The notes below the pieces were generated by a model. It had not been told where the DNA came from. It did no database searches and saw only the letters and a list, made by a program, of their open reading frames with translations. The translations under genes and the position numbers were made by a program. A stretch of 64,000 nt of DNA from assembly GCF_900637555.1 (NCBI RefSeq), contig NZ_LR134378.1, forward strand, positions 2,738,001 to 2,802,000, written 5' to 3'. Origin of the DNA: Lautropia mirabilis. GTDB taxonomy: Bacteria; Pseudomonadota; Gammaproteobacteria; Burkholderiales; Burkholderiaceae_E. Of the stretch, positions 27,540 through 36,716 are shown piece after piece; positions within the stretch are counted from its first letter, which is position 1; every line of letters begins with the position of its first letter.

Positions 27540-28544
27540 TCAGTCCGGATACTTCCGGATGAAGTCGTGCACCTTCTCCACCATCTTCTTCGAGCCCACG
27601 AAGAAGGGGCTGCGCTGGTGCAGCTCGGTCGGCTGGATGTCCAGGATGTTGCGCTCGCCATCGGTAGCCATGCCGCCGGCCTGCTCGGCCAGGAAAGCCA
27701 TGGGGTTGCACTCGTACAGCAGGCGCAGCTTGCCCTTCGGATAGTTGCTGCCCTGCGGGTACATGTAGATGCCGCCCTTGAGCATGTTCCGGTGGAAGTC
27801 CGACACCAGCGAACCGATGTAGCGCGACGTGAGCGGCAGGCCCTCGGACGGGCGGTCTTCCTGACAGTACTTGATGTACTTCTTCACGCCCTGCGGGAAC
27901 TTCAGGTACTGGCCCTCGTTCACCGAATAGATCTTGCCGTCCTCGGGAATGCGGATGTTCTCGTGCGACAGCGCGAACACGCCGATGCCCGGGTCATAGG
28001 TAAAGCCGTTGACGCCATTGCCGGTGGTGTAGACCAGCATCGTGGAAGAACCATACACCACATAGCCTGCGGCCACCTGCGCGCGGCCCGGCTGCAGGAA
28101 GTCCTCCAGCGTCACCGGCGTGCCCACCGGCGTCACCCGCCGGTAGATGGAAAAGATGGTGCCCACCGACACGTTCACGTCGATGTTGGACGAACCGTCC
28201 AGCGGATCGGTCAGCACGATGTACTTCGCATTGCGGTTCTTCTCGCTGTCGAAGGCGATGAAGTTCTCTTCCTCTTCCGACGCAAAGCCTGCCACGTCGT
28301 CGCGAGCAAAGAAGGCCGCGCTGATCGTCTTGTGCGCGAACACGTCCAGTTTCTTCTGCTGCTCGCCCTGCACGTTCTCGGCGCCGGCATCACCCAGAAT
28401 CTCGTGAACCAGACCGGCCCGGTTGATGTCACGGTTGATGACCTTGGCCGCCAGACGGATCGCCGCCAGAATGCCGCTCAGATTGCCGCGCGCATGCGGG
28501 TACTCGGCCTGCTTCTCGACGATGAATTCACCCAGACTCTTCAT
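27540..28544 (-). CDS. fbp: Fructose-1,6-bisphosphatase, class I
   Basis: Gluconeogenic phosphatase of 334 residues. Metal and substrate motifs are clear: [58 protein letters not shown] and [22 protein letters not shown] is 6-10 nt upstream of the ATG. It is monocistronic by layout: convergent with the sulfurtransferase and preceded by an AT-rich promoter region. Confidence 0.97.
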   Translation of the reverse strand: MKSLGEFIVEKQAEYPHARGNLSGILAAIRLAAKVINRDINRAGLVHEILGDAGAENVQGEQQKKLDVFAHKTISAAFFARDDVAGFASEEEENFIAFDSEKNRNAKYIVLTDPLDGSSNIDVNVSVGTIFSIYRRVTPVGTPVTLEDFLQPGRAQVAAGYVVYGSSTMLVYTTGNGVNGFTYDPGIGVFALSHENIRIPEDGKIYSVNEGQYLKFPQGVKKYIKYCQEDRPSEGLPLTSRYIGSLVSDFHRNMLKGGIYMYPQGSNYPKGKLRLLYECNPMAFLAEQAGGMATDGERNILDIQPTELHQRSPFFVGSKKMVEKVHDFIRKYPD

Positions 28545-28603
28545 GGAAGTCTCCTGCTTAACAAAATGAAAAGATCAAACTCCTCATATTGTAATTAGGT
28601 GGG

Positions 28604-28631
28604 GGTATATATACTGTGAATGACTGGGCAA
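28604..28631 (-). promoter_or_regulatory. Candidate fbp promoter
   Basis: On the minus strand TTGCCC (28631-28626) and TATACC (28609-28604) are 16 nt apart in the only AT-rich patch between fbp and its neighbour (28550-28620). Another -10-like TACAAT lies a little downstream, so the exact start is uncertain. Confidence 0.35.
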
Positions 28632-28704
28632 CCACCTCAAAACTCAGGGAAAACCCGAAGTCAGCCCGGCCAGGCCGTGGAATATTCCTCAGACCCGTGC
28701 CAGC

Positions 28705-29418
28705 TTACATGGGCTTGAACGGCACAGCCCCTTCCGGCCGATAGCCGAAGGTGAGCAGCGCCTTACCGCGGCGAGACGCCGGCCCCACCGTCACCCAGGC
28801 CATGTTATTGCCAGCGGCATCGTCCCAGCGCGTGCGTCCCAGCAGACCGCTACCGTGATCCTTCAGCGGCACCTCACCCGACGCCGGGCCCAGCGCCTTC
28901 AGAAGCTGCGCCTGCACCTTGGGATACATCGCCAGGATCTCATCGCTCTCGCGCACCAGTGGCTCCGTCGTCATGCTCACCTGGTATAAGCCGCCCTTCA
29001 GGAAGTAGTAGCCTGCCCGGAACGTCTCCCCGGCCACCTTGACCTCCTTGGCCAGCAACTCCCGGGCACCATTCATGAGAGAGTCCGGTTTCAGCGGTGG
29101 GGTCAGGCCCGAGACCTGCTTCTGCACTTCAGCCACCGTCATGCCGACCTTCAGCCCCGTCCAGGGCATCCGGGGCGAGGCAGCGGCGTTGCCAGCCCCG
29201 GCACTCCCGGGCAGCTTCAGACCGGCATCCACCCCTGCACTGCAAGGCATCGCCTGGTAGCTGACCTTGCCATCCACCACGCACTTGTGAACCTGCGCCT
29301 GCGCAGGCGTTGCAGCCGTCACCAGCCCCAGCCCCAGGGCCGACAGGAAGTGACGCAGAGAGAAACGCCGCGAAGCAGGAAGGGAAACCTCAGTAGCTTT
29401 CATCGTCATCGGGAACAT
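28705..29418 (-). CDS. Exported DUF4124-like protein, paralog A
   Basis: A 237-residue protein, third in a tandem family of three. After MFPMTMK it has a signal peptide ending in TPAQAQ, then a DUF4124-like motif (VHKCVVDGKVSYQAMPC) and a second domain starting WTGLKVGMTVAEVQKQVSGL that resembles the SmpA/BamE-type beta-alpha-beta opening. It should be periplasmic or outer-membrane associated; its function is unknown. It is the most divergent of the three and has its own copy of the upstream region seen before paralog C. No Shine-Dalgarno is evident; the start was set by comparison with the other two. Confidence 0.72.
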   Translation of the reverse strand: MFPMTMKATEVSLPASRRFSLRHFLSALGLGLVTAATPAQAQVHKCVVDGKVSYQAMPCSAGVDAGLKLPGSAGAGNAAASPRMPWTGLKVGMTVAEVQKQVSGLTPPLKPDSLMNGARELLAKEVKVAGETFRAGYYFLKGGLYQVSMTTEPLVRESDEILAMYPKVQAQLLKALGPASGEVPLKDHGSGLLGRTRWDDAAGNNMAWVTVGPASRRGKALLTFGYRPEGAVPFKPM

Positions 29419-29431
29419 CGAAGTACACCCA

Positions 29432-29530
29432 CACAGGAAGCAAGTTCTTTCGCCGCGGCATTTGTACCCGCAAACCGCATCACACGGCATGCGCCGCCCG
29501 ATGGAAGGCATGACCCGACAGACTGACCGC
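29432..29530 (-). repeat. Duplicated upstream region, copy 1 (before paralog A)
   Basis: This ~100-nt segment aligns with 31175-31272 with about three quarters identity and one small gap by eye; shared blocks include GAAGC..GTTCTTT and ACCCGCAAACC and CCGCCCGATGGAAGGC. In both places it lies just upstream of a DUF4124-like gene on the minus strand, so promoter and gene were duplicated together. Confidence 0.7.
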
Positions 29531-29629
29531 AATTCGGCCTGCCCATCTCCGGGCAGACACCCGGCCATGCCGCAGAGCATCAGGACTGCAAACCACCCCA
29601 CATTCCCGCAGGACCGTCTACCCGCCCCG

Positions 29630-30376
29630 TCACCGCTTTCGGGGGAACGACGCCTTGAACGACGGCGCCCCTTCCGGTCGATATCCGGCCGTCAGCAAGG
29701 ACCAGCCGAAATTCCCGTGCGATACAAACACCCAGGCCTTCTCGTCGCCGGCGGCATCCCGCCAGTTCGTTTCCCCCTGCAGGCTGCCGTTCCGCTCTTC
29801 CAGCGGCACCTCATCCGACGCCTCGCCCAGCACCTTCAGCAGCAGCTGCTGCAGCTTTCCGTACAGATGCCGGACCTCGCCATTGCTCCGCATCGCCGGC
29901 GCATCCGGCGCGAGACCGAGCATGAGATAGCCGTCGTCCAGAAAGTAATACCGCCCCTTGAATGTCGTGCCAGCCAGCTTTACGTCCTTCTCCAGGAGCA
30001 CCACGGCTCCATTGGCCATCCTTTCCACCTTCGAGGGCGCCGTTGCACCGGGTACCCGCTCCAGCACATCGGCCACGCTCATGCCGGACTCAAGGCCCGT
30101 CCAGAGCTTGCGCAAGGTGGCAACATCACGGCCCACCCCATCATCCTGAGCCCGCTTCAGCGCCCCCTCGGCGTCCCCACTGCAAGGCATCGCCTGGTAG
30201 CTGACCTTGCCGTCCACCTTGCACTTGTAGACCTGCGCCTGCGCGGACATGGCGGCTGTCATCAATCCCGCCGCCAACGGCAGGGCGAACAGGAAGCCGC
30301 GCACAGGAAAGCCCCCTGAAAGGCGGCACGAAACCGGCGTGCTCTTCATCGTCATCGTCATCGTCATCGGGAACAT
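29630..30376 (-). CDS. Exported DUF4124-like protein, paralog B
   Basis: A 248-residue paralog with signal peptide (FLFALPLAAGLMTAAMSAQAQ), the motif VYKCKVDGKVSYQAMPCSGD and the second domain LWTGLESGMSVADVLERVPGA. DNA around the signal peptide and DUF4124 motif is almost identical to paralog C. Its first codons form a hexamer repeat giving Met-Thr-Met-Thr-Met-Thr-Met, so four in-frame ATG codons are available. It begins 52 nt after paralog C ends and has no separate upstream region, so it is probably expressed with C. Function is unknown. Confidence 0.72.
   Translation of the reverse strand: MFPMTMTMTMKSTPVSCRLSGGFPVRGFLFALPLAAGLMTAAMSAQAQVYKCKVDGKVSYQAMPCSGDAEGALKRAQDDGVGRDVATLRKLWTGLESGMSVADVLERVPGATAPSKVERMANGAVVLLEKDVKLAGTTFKGRYYFLDDGYLMLGLAPDAPAMRSNGEVRHLYGKLQQLLLKVLGEASDEVPLEERNGSLQGETNWRDAAGDEKAWVFVSHGNFGWSLLTAGYRPEGAPSFKASFPRKR
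30347..30368 (-). repeat. Short hexamer repeat at the start of paralog B
   Basis: Three and a half copies of ATGACG (minus strand) encode alternating Met and Thr. Gain or loss of a hexamer would keep the frame and change only the number of possible start codons. Confidence 0.7.
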
Positions 30377-30428
30377 CGTGAACTGTCCGGACAGGCAGCG
30401 GGTGCCTGCAACCAGCCCATCATCGTTT

Positions 30429-31163
30429 TCAGGGCTTCCTGAGCTGGCGCAGATCCTTGAACGCCGCCACCCCGTCCGGCCGATGACCAACCGTCAGCAT
30501 GGACTGGCCGGGAGGCCCGGGCGTTATGAACACCCAGGTCTTCAGGTTCCCATCGGCATCCGTCCACTCCGTACGCCCCCACAGCCCGATGTTCCGCATT
30601 TCCAGCGGCTCCTCACTCGACGCCTTGCCCAGCATCTTCTGCACCTGCGGCTGCAGCTTCCCGTACAGTGCCCGGATCTCGTCGTCTTCCCGTAACCACG
30701 GGTTGTCCGTCGTCACCATGACCTGGTAGTAGCCACCGTCCAGGAAGTAGTACTTCACCTTGAACAGGGCGCCGGCCAACTTCATGTCCTTCTCCAGCAG
30801 CCCCTCGGCGCCATTGACCAGCCTGCTCGGCCGCTCGGGCACCATCAGCCCGGACCTCTGTTTCTTCACCTCGGCCACGCTCATGCCGGCCTTCAGACCC
30901 GTCCAGAGCTTGCGCAGGGCGGCACCCTCACGGCCCACCCCATCATCCTGAGCCAGCTTCAGTTCCCCCTCGACCTCCCCCCCGCAAGGCATCGCCTGGT
31001 AGCTGACCTTGCCGTCCACCTTGCACTTGTAGACCTGCGCCTGCGCAGGCATGGCGGCCGTCATCAATCCCGCCGCCAACGGCAGGGCGAACAGGAAGCG
31101 GCACGCATGGAAGCGCCCTGACAGGCGACGCGAAACCGGAGAGACCTTCATCATCGGGAACAT
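30429..31163 (-). CDS. Exported DUF4124-like protein, paralog C
   Basis: A 244-residue paralog starting MFPMMKVSPVSRRL with a signal peptide ending in MPAQAQ, the motif VYKCKVDGKVSYQAMPCGG and the second domain LWTGLKAGMSVAEVKKQRSGL. It is the first gene of the cluster, preceded by an upstream segment shared with paralog A. ATG 31172 (MAP) is an alternative start. The Lys/Cys content and the single-strand layout match a recent tandem amplification. Function is unknown; an envelope location is inferred from the signal peptide. Confidence 0.72.
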   Translation of the reverse strand: MFPMMKVSPVSRRLSGRFHACRFLFALPLAAGLMTAAMPAQAQVYKCKVDGKVSYQAMPCGGEVEGELKLAQDDGVGREGAALRKLWTGLKAGMSVAEVKKQRSGLMVPERPSRLVNGAEGLLEKDMKLAGALFKVKYYFLDGGYYQVMVTTDNPWLREDDEIRALYGKLQPQVQKMLGKASSEEPLEMRNIGLWGRTEWTDADGNLKTWVFITPGPPGQSMLTVGHRPDGVAAFKDLRQLRKP

Positions 31164-31174
31164 CGGGGCCATTC

Positions 31175-31272
31175 ACAGAGGAAGCGGGTTCTTTTGCCGC
31201 GAATTTTTACCCGCAAACCTCACCGCTTCGCACACACCGCCCGATGGAAGGCCCAGCCCGACAGACCGGCCA
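31175..31272 (-). repeat. Duplicated upstream region, copy 2 (before paralog C)
   Basis: Counterpart of 29432-29530. It occupies the position expected for the promoter of the paralog C-B pair. Confidence 0.7.
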
Positions 31273-31289
31273 CCACGCAACCCCACTGC

Positions 31290-31336
31290 AAAAACAGAAA
31301 GCCCGGACAGGTCATCTCATCGACCTGCCCGGGCTT
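31290..31336 (-). terminator. Rho-independent terminator of the DUF4197 gene
   Basis: Read on the minus strand, AGCCCGGGCAGGTC pairs with GACCTGTCCGGGCT (one G-U pair) around an 8-nt loop, followed by TTCTGTTTTT. It lies 55 nt past the DUF4197 stop and separates that gene from paralog C. Confidence 0.85.
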
Positions 31337-31391
31337 CCGGCTCACCTGGCAGCCCTGACAGAAGGCCCCAGATTTCAAAAGATGTCAGACC

Positions 31392-32129
31392 TTACTTGGA
31401 AAACACCTTCTTCAGGATGGCCGAACCCGTACCCACCGGATCCGCACGAATCGACTTCTCTTCCGCCGCGATCATCTTGTACAGACCATCCATCGCCTTG
31501 TTGGTCACATAGCTCTCGATCTTCGCGTCGTCCGACTTCACCACCCCCAGCTTGGACGCCTGCCCGGCCAGCGAGTTGTACTGCTTCGCCAGCCCCATCT
31601 TGCCCGTGTACTGCGTCACGATCGGCAGGAACTTCTGGTACATCTCCTTCGAGGTCTTCTCACGGAAGAAGCTCGTCACCGAATCATCGCCGCCCGCCAG
31701 GATGCCCTTGGCATCCTTCACCGACATGCCCTTGATGGCATTGAGCAGCAGCGTCTTCGCCTCCGGCACCGCCGCCTCGGCCGCCCGGTTGATGTTCACC
31801 TGCAGCGCCTCGAAATCCTTCTGCTTGCCCATCAGCTTGGCCGCCTTCTCCAGCTTCTGCAGACTGGACGGCAGCGGGATCTTCACCTCCGGGTTGCCCA
31901 GAAAGCCATCGGCCTTGCCCAGACTGGCCACCGCCGACTCCGCCCCCTTCTGCAGCGCCGCCTTCACCGCCGCCGACGCATCAGTCTGCGTGATCGACGA
32001 CAGATCCAGCGCCAGTGCCGTGCCCGGCAGCCCCACCGTCCCGGCCAGCGCCACACCCAGTGACAGCGAAGCCGCAGCCAGCGGTGCACCCAGCAGGCGG
32101 CGTACCTTGATCATGGAATGAACACCCAT
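31392..32129 (-). CDS. DUF4197 family exported protein
   Basis: A 245-residue protein with an N-terminal signal peptide (ASLSLGVALAG..LPGTALA) and the DUF4197 body: ITQTDASAAVKAALQKGAESAV, then LGNPEVKIPLPSSL, then FLPIVTQYTGKMGLAKQYNSL and the closing KAMDGLYKMIAAEEKSIRADP-type block before the final LKKVF. Predicted helical and periplasmic; the family function is unknown. The start at 32129 has GGGAGAGAG within 5-13 nt; 32144 and 32114 are other Met codons. It has its own terminator. Confidence 0.85.
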   Translation of the reverse strand: MGVHSMIKVRRLLGAPLAAASLSLGVALAGTVGLPGTALALDLSSITQTDASAAVKAALQKGAESAVASLGKADGFLGNPEVKIPLPSSLQKLEKAAKLMGKQKDFEALQVNINRAAEAAVPEAKTLLLNAIKGMSVKDAKGILAGGDDSVTSFFREKTSKEMYQKFLPIVTQYTGKMGLAKQYNSLAGQASKLGVVKSDDAKIESYVTNKAMDGLYKMIAAEEKSIRADPVGTGSAILKKVFSK

Positions 32130-32376
32130 CAAACTCTCTCCCATCGGGTCAGAAACCAGTCTTCGATTGTGACAGATGACAGATGCCCCGACATGTAAAA
32201 CACCGTTGAAGTCTGGCAGTCGCGCCCACCAGAACGCTTGCCCCGACCGGCTACAACTAACAGCGTCCCCATGAATCCCTGGGCAATGTACCGCCTGCGG
32301 TCTACATGCTCAGGACTTTCCCAGCCGGAGTCTCTACTTTTGGGTTGTCCTCTTGACGGGGGAGTCTACGCTGATC

Positions 32377-32406
32377 CATCATGATGTTTCCAGATTCATC
32401 ATGATG
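32377..32406 (+). promoter_or_regulatory. Paired palindromes, probable antitoxin operator
   Basis: The perfect 10-bp palindrome CATCATGATG occurs twice, at 32377-32386 and 32397-32406, exactly 20 bp apart, i.e. two helical turns. It overlaps the first possible start codons of the antitoxin gene. Such a pair is what two ribbon-helix-helix dimers would bind in an autoregulated toxin-antitoxin operon. A TTGACG at 32353-32358 may be the -35. Confidence 0.6.
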
Positions 32407-32415
32407 GCTACTTGC

Positions 32416-32646
32416 ATGAACACCCCTGTGCGCGAAAAGTTTTCTTCCCAGGCTGCGCCTGAGGTACTGGCGGCGCTTCGCCAGATTGCAGAGGCCGAAG
32501 GCCGGCAGTTTCAGTCCATACTGGATGAGGCACTGCGCGACTACATTGATCGCAGGCAGAGGGAACGCCCTCGGCGGCACGTCATGTCGGCCTTTGCAGC
32601 CAGTCTGGACGAGTTCGATGCGTTGTATCGAGAGCTGGCCAAGTAG
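32416..32646 (+). CDS. Ribbon-helix-helix antitoxin
   Basis: A 76-residue protein beginning MNTPVREKFSSQ. The N-terminal part EKFSSQAAPEVLAALRQIAE fits a ribbon-helix-helix strand and first helix, and QFQSILDEALRDYIDRRQRE the second helix; the acidic/aromatic C-terminus (LDEFDALYRELAK) is the usual toxin-binding tail. It precedes a Doc-like toxin gene by 6 nt, so its role as the antitoxin and autorepressor is a context call. ATG 32401 and 32404 are alternative starts but lie inside the second operator palindrome. Confidence 0.75.
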   Translation: MNTPVREKFSSQAAPEVLAALRQIAEAEGRQFQSILDEALRDYIDRRQRERPRRHVMSAFAASLDEFDALYRELAK

Positions 32647-32652
32647 GTGGCC

Positions 32653-33036
32653 ATGACAACCGACTACCTGACAACGGCGGATTTACTTGGCCTGCACAGG
32701 GTGCTGATGCAGCGTTATGGGGGAACCCCTGGGCTCAGGGATGCGGGTGCGCTGGAGTCGGCGCTTTTTCGTCCGCAGACGGGCTACTACGAGGACATCG
32801 TGGCCGAAGCGGCGGCATTGATGGAAAGCCTGGCCATCAATCACCCCTTCATCGATGGCAACAAGCGCATCGCCTTTGCGGCGACGGATGTCTTTCTGCG
32901 CATCAATGGCTGGCGCCTGCATCGCCCTGCACTGCAGATCCATGAAGACATGATGCAGATGCTGGAATCCGGCACGTTCGACCTTGCCCGGCTGGAGCCT
33001 TGGTTGCGCAGCTTTGCCAGCCCGGACGATCGGTGA
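32653..33036 (+). CDS. doc: Doc-family (Fic-fold) death-on-curing toxin
   Basis: A 127-residue protein with the Doc signature HPFIDGNKRIAFAATDVFL, the shortened Fic motif H-x-F-x2-G-N-K-R, plus the N-terminal YLTTADLLGLH and GLRDAGALESALFRPQ blocks. Doc of phage P1 inactivates EF-Tu by phosphorylation; the same activity is expected here. The stop codon of the antitoxin forms part of the TAGGTGG ribosome site, so translation is coupled. GTG 32647 is an alternative start. The partner is a ribbon-helix-helix protein, not the Phd type. Confidence 0.85.
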   Translation: MTTDYLTTADLLGLHRVLMQRYGGTPGLRDAGALESALFRPQTGYYEDIVAEAAALMESLAINHPFIDGNKRIAFAATDVFLRINGWRLHRPALQIHEDMMQMLESGTFDLARLEPWLRSFASPDDR

Positions 33037-33156
33037 GTATCGGGATGGCGCGTGCTTGGCTCAGGCTATAGATATTTTTATTGCTGCCGCCAATCAGTGT
33101 CCTGGCGCCGTTTTATGGCGTTCGGCGCCAAGGCAACCCACGGCAGCGCAGGGGCC

Positions 33157-34377
33157 CTACACCACCCCCCGCTCCCGCAGCCCCGCAATGCCTGCCGCAT
33201 CCACCCCCAGATCGGCCAGGATCTCGTCGGTGTGTTCACCCACCAGAGGAGGCGCACGGCGGTACTCCACCGGGGTCTTCGACAGTCGGATCGGGCTGGC
33301 CACCAGCGGCACCTCGCCGGCCTCGGGGTGCGGCAACGTCACGGCCAGACCGCGCGCCTGCACCTGCGGGTCGGCAAACACCTCGGCCAGACCATTGATG
33401 GGACCGCAGGGCACGGCACGGGCCTCCAGCTGCCCAATCCACTCAGCCGTGGTGCGGGTTGCCGTGATCTCGTTCAACAGCGGGATGAGTTCGGCGCGGT
33501 TTTCCACCCGCGCACGGTTGGTGGCAAAGCGCACATCGGCCGCCAGTTCAGGCCTTCCAGCCACCTCGCAGAAGCGGGCAAACTGACCGTCGTTGCCGAT
33601 GGCCAGGATCATGTGGCCATCCGCCGTGGGGAAATCCTGATACGGAACGATGCTGGGGTGCGCATTGCCCATCCGGCGCGGGCTGTTGCCGGTCGCCAGA
33701 TAGTTCATGGCCTGGTTGGCCAGACAGGCCACCTGCACGTCCAGCAGCGCCATGTCGATGTACTGTCCCTCACCGCTTTGCTCGCGCCAGGCCAGCGCCG
33801 CCAGCACGGCATTGGTGGCATACAGGCCGGTCAGGATGTCGGTCAACGCCACGCCCACTTTCATGGGACCGGCGCCCGGTTCTCCATCCGGCCGGCCGGT
33901 GATGCTCATCAACCCGCCCAGGCCCTGGATCAGGAAATCATAGCCAGCGCGTGGCGCATAGGGACCATCCTGCCCGAAGCCGGTGATGGAGCAATACACC
34001 AGCCGCGGATTGACGGCCTTCAGGCTGTCGTAGTCCAGTCCGTACTGTTTCAGGCCGCCCAGCTTGAAGTTCTCCAGCACCACGTCGGACTTCGCCGCCA
34101 GCCGACGCACGATGTCCTGGCCTTCCGGCTGGGTGATATCGACCGTAATGGAGCGCTTGTTCCGGTTGGCGCACAGATAATAGGCAGCCACCGAAGTATC
34201 TTGCCCCTGATCATCCTTGATCCATGGCGGCCCCCAGCCTCGGGTATCGTCGCCGGGCCCCGGGCGCTCGACCTTGATGACATCCGCCCCCAGGTCAGCC
34301 AGAATCTGCCCCGCCCACGGACCAGCCAGAATGCGCGACAGGTCCAGCACGCGAATGTGTGACAGCGCGCCCGCCAT
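33157..34377 (-). CDS. CaiB/BaiF family (type III) CoA transferase
   Basis: A 406-residue transferase that moves CoA between carboxylic acids. The start MAGALSHIRVLDLSRILAGPW and LGADVIKVERPGPGDDTRGWGPPW are typical, SITGFGQDGPYAPRAGYDFLIQ follows, and the catalytic Asp lies in VGVALTDILTGLYAT. It is next to glutaryl-CoA dehydrogenase, so succinyl-CoA:glutarate CoA transferase is the likely role (inferred). GAGGAG is 8 nt upstream of ATG 34377. The gap to gcdH is 119 nt, same strand. Confidence 0.9.
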   Translation of the reverse strand: MAGALSHIRVLDLSRILAGPWAGQILADLGADVIKVERPGPGDDTRGWGPPWIKDDQGQDTSVAAYYLCANRNKRSITVDITQPEGQDIVRRLAAKSDVVLENFKLGGLKQYGLDYDSLKAVNPRLVYCSITGFGQDGPYAPRAGYDFLIQGLGGLMSITGRPDGEPGAGPMKVGVALTDILTGLYATNAVLAALAWREQSGEGQYIDMALLDVQVACLANQAMNYLATGNSPRRMGNAHPSIVPYQDFPTADGHMILAIGNDGQFARFCEVAGRPELAADVRFATNRARVENRAELIPLLNEITATRTTAEWIGQLEARAVPCGPINGLAEVFADPQVQARGLAVTLPHPEAGEVPLVASPIRLSKTPVEYRRAPPLVGEHTDEILADLGVDAAGIAGLRERGVV

Positions 34378-34496
34378 GATCAGTCTCCTCATGTTTTTTG
34401 GTTCTTGCCGCACACTCCCAACAAGGCCGTGCGGCCGGCCGAAAGAACCGACGACCCGTCATCCGGACCGAGTCGCCTCTGGCATGCCAGGGTCGA

Positions 34497-35684
34497 TCAG
34501 TTGGCAAACGCTGCAATGCCGGTGATGGCCCTGCCCAGGATCAGCGCATGGATGTCATGCGTGCCCTCGTAGGTGTTGACCACCTCGAGGTTCACCAGAT
34601 GACGCGCCACCGGGTATTCGTCGGAGATGCCGTTGCCCCCCAGCATGTCGCGCGCCATCCGGGCAATGTCCAGCGCCTTGCCGCAGGAATTGCGCTTGAC
34701 GATGGAGGTGACTTCCACCGGCGCAATGCCCTCATCCTTCATGCGGCCCACACGCAGCACGGCCTGAAGGCCCAGCGAGATCTCGGTCGCCATGTCGGCC
34801 AGCTTCTTCTGGATGAGCTGGTTGGCCGCCAGCGGCCGGTTGAACTGCTTGCGGTCCAGCGTGTACTGGCGGGCGGCCTCATAGCAGGCCTCGGCAGCCC
34901 CCAGCGCGCCCCAGGCAATGCCATAGCGGGCGGAGTTCAGGCAGGTGAACGGACCTTTCAGGCCACGCACCTCGGGGAAGGCATTCTCTTCAGGCACGAA
35001 CACCTCGTCCATCACGATCTCGCCGGTGATGGAGGCACGCAGACCCACCTTGCCGTGGATGGCCGGTGCCGACAGCCCCTTCCAGCCCTTCTCCAGGATG
35101 AAGCCGCGGATCTGGCCTTCGTCATCCTTGGCCCAGACCACAAAGACATCGGCGATGGGACTGTTGGTGATCCAGGTCTTGGCCCCCGACAGGCTGTAGC
35201 CACCCTCGACCTTGCGGGCGCGCGTCACCATGCTGCCCGGGTCGGAGCCATGGTTGGGCTCGGTCAGACCAAAGCAGCCGATCAGCTCACCCGTGGCCAG
35301 CTTGGGCAGATACTTCTGCTTCTGCTCTTCGGTGCCGAAAGCCTCGATGGGCACCATCACCAGCGAGCCCTGCACGCTCATCATCGAGCGGTAGCCGGAA
35401 TCGACCCGCTCGACCTCGCGGGCGATCAGCCCGTAACAGACATAGTTGAGCCCAGCGCCACCGTATTCCTCGGCGATGGTGGGGCCCAGCAGGCCCAGCT
35501 CCCCCATCTCGCGGAAGATGCTCACATCGGTCTTCTCATGGCGGAAAGCCTCCTGCACACGCGGCAGCAGCTTGTCCTGGCAGTAGGCACGGGCGCTGTC
35601 CTGCACCATGCGCTCGGTATCGGAAAGCTGCGCATCCAGCAGCAGCGGGTCAGCCCAGTTGAAGGGGGCGCGATGGGAAGCCAT
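34497..35684 (-). CDS. gcdH: Glutaryl-CoA dehydrogenase
   Basis: FAD enzyme that oxidises and decarboxylates glutaryl-CoA to crotonyl-CoA in lysine, tryptophan and glutarate degradation. At 395 residues it has the family's [19 protein letters not shown] start, [39 protein letters not shown], and the catalytic Glu in [21 protein letters not shown]. The Arg in VDSGYRS is the one used for glutaryl binding in known enzymes. AAGGAGA is 7 nt upstream of ATG 35684. It is divergent from a LysR regulator. Confidence 0.95.
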   Translation of the reverse strand: MASHRAPFNWADPLLLDAQLSDTERMVQDSARAYCQDKLLPRVQEAFRHEKTDVSIFREMGELGLLGPTIAEEYGGAGLNYVCYGLIAREVERVDSGYRSMMSVQGSLVMVPIEAFGTEEQKQKYLPKLATGELIGCFGLTEPNHGSDPGSMVTRARKVEGGYSLSGAKTWITNSPIADVFVVWAKDDEGQIRGFILEKGWKGLSAPAIHGKVGLRASITGEIVMDEVFVPEENAFPEVRGLKGPFTCLNSARYGIAWGALGAAEACYEAARQYTLDRKQFNRPLAANQLIQKKLADMATEISLGLQAVLRVGRMKDEGIAPVEVTSIVKRNSCGKALDIARMARDMLGGNGISDEYPVARHLVNLEVVNTYEGTHDIHALILGRAITGIAAFAN

Positions 35685-35822
35685 GGGTCGTCTCCTTTTC
35701 ATTATTCCTTGCGCGCATTCTAGCGACCCACAAAAGCCACCTCAAACGACATTTATGCAGTAACCTGTGCGATTCAGGAACTCCGAGATCGTTCGCCCCA
35801 GCCTCAAGCCCCCAACCCCATC

Positions 35823-36716
35823 ATGCGCAAGAAGATCCCCAGCACCCACGCCCTGCTTGCCTTCGAGTCCGCGGCCCGCCACGAAAGCTTCACGCGGGCG
35901 GCCGAGGAACTGGCGCTGACCCAGAGCGCCGTCTGCCGACAGATCAACGCGCTGGAGGACTACCTGGGCGTGCCGCTCTTTCGGCGCACCCGGCGGGGTG
36001 TACAGCTGACCGAGGCCGGACAGGACTACAGCCGGCAGATCGGCCCCCGGCTGGACGCCCTGGAGCAGGACACCCTGGCCGTGATGTCGCAGCACGGCAC
36101 CGGCAGCACGCTGGACCTGGCTGTCGTGCCTACCTTCGCCACCCGCTGGCTGCTGCCACGCCTGGGCCGTTTCCAGGCCCGCCAGCCCGAGGTGATCGTG
36201 AACCTGCACACCCAGACACGTCCCTTCCTGTTCGACCAGACCGGCTTCGACGCCGCCATCTACTTCGGCGATGCCGGCTGGCCGGGCACCGAGGCACATT
36301 TCCTGATGCACGAATACCCGGTGCCGGTATGCAGCCCCACCCTGCCCGGCGTGCAGCTGCACATGACGCCCGAGGCCATTGCCGAGCTGCCGCTGCTGCA
36401 GCAAAGCACCCGTCCCTACGCCTGGCGACAGTGGTTTGCCGCCGCCGGCGTGACCACCCCCCGCGCCATGACCGGCATGCGGCTGGAGCTGTTCTCGATG
36501 CTGGCCCAGGCCGCCATCGAACGGCTGGGCGTGGCACTGATCCCGCCCTTCCTGATCCAGCAGGAGCTGGCCAACGGCAGCCTGATCAGCCCCTGCCCCC
36601 AGAGCATGCCCAGCTCACGCGCCTATTATCTGATCGTGCCCGAACACAAGGCCGAACGGCCGGCCCTGACGTGCTTTCGGGAGTGGCTGGTGGGTGAGGC
36701 CAAAGAAAACGCATGA
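35823..36716 (+). CDS. gcdR: LysR-type regulator of the glutarate genes
   Basis: A 297-residue regulator of the GcvA-like LysR branch: N-terminal winged helix (THALLAFESAARHESFTRAAEELALTQSAVCRQ region, residues ~8-40) and a substrate-binding-type effector domain from about residue 92 (STLDLAVVPTFATRWLLPRLGRF). It is divergent from gcdH with 138 nt between the start codons, the normal place for a LysR operator, though I could not single out one T-N11-A dyad. Glutarate or glutaryl-CoA as inducer is inferred. Its stop overlaps the selO ATG by 4 nt. Confidence 0.88.
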   Translation: MRKKIPSTHALLAFESAARHESFTRAAEELALTQSAVCRQINALEDYLGVPLFRRTRRGVQLTEAGQDYSRQIGPRLDALEQDTLAVMSQHGTGSTLDLAVVPTFATRWLLPRLGRFQARQPEVIVNLHTQTRPFLFDQTGFDAAIYFGDAGWPGTEAHFLMHEYPVPVCSPTLPGVQLHMTPEAIAELPLLQQSTRPYAWRQWFAAAGVTTPRAMTGMRLELFSMLAQAAIERLGVALIPPFLIQQELANGSLISPCPQSMPSSRAYYLIVPEHKAERPALTCFREWLVGEAKENA

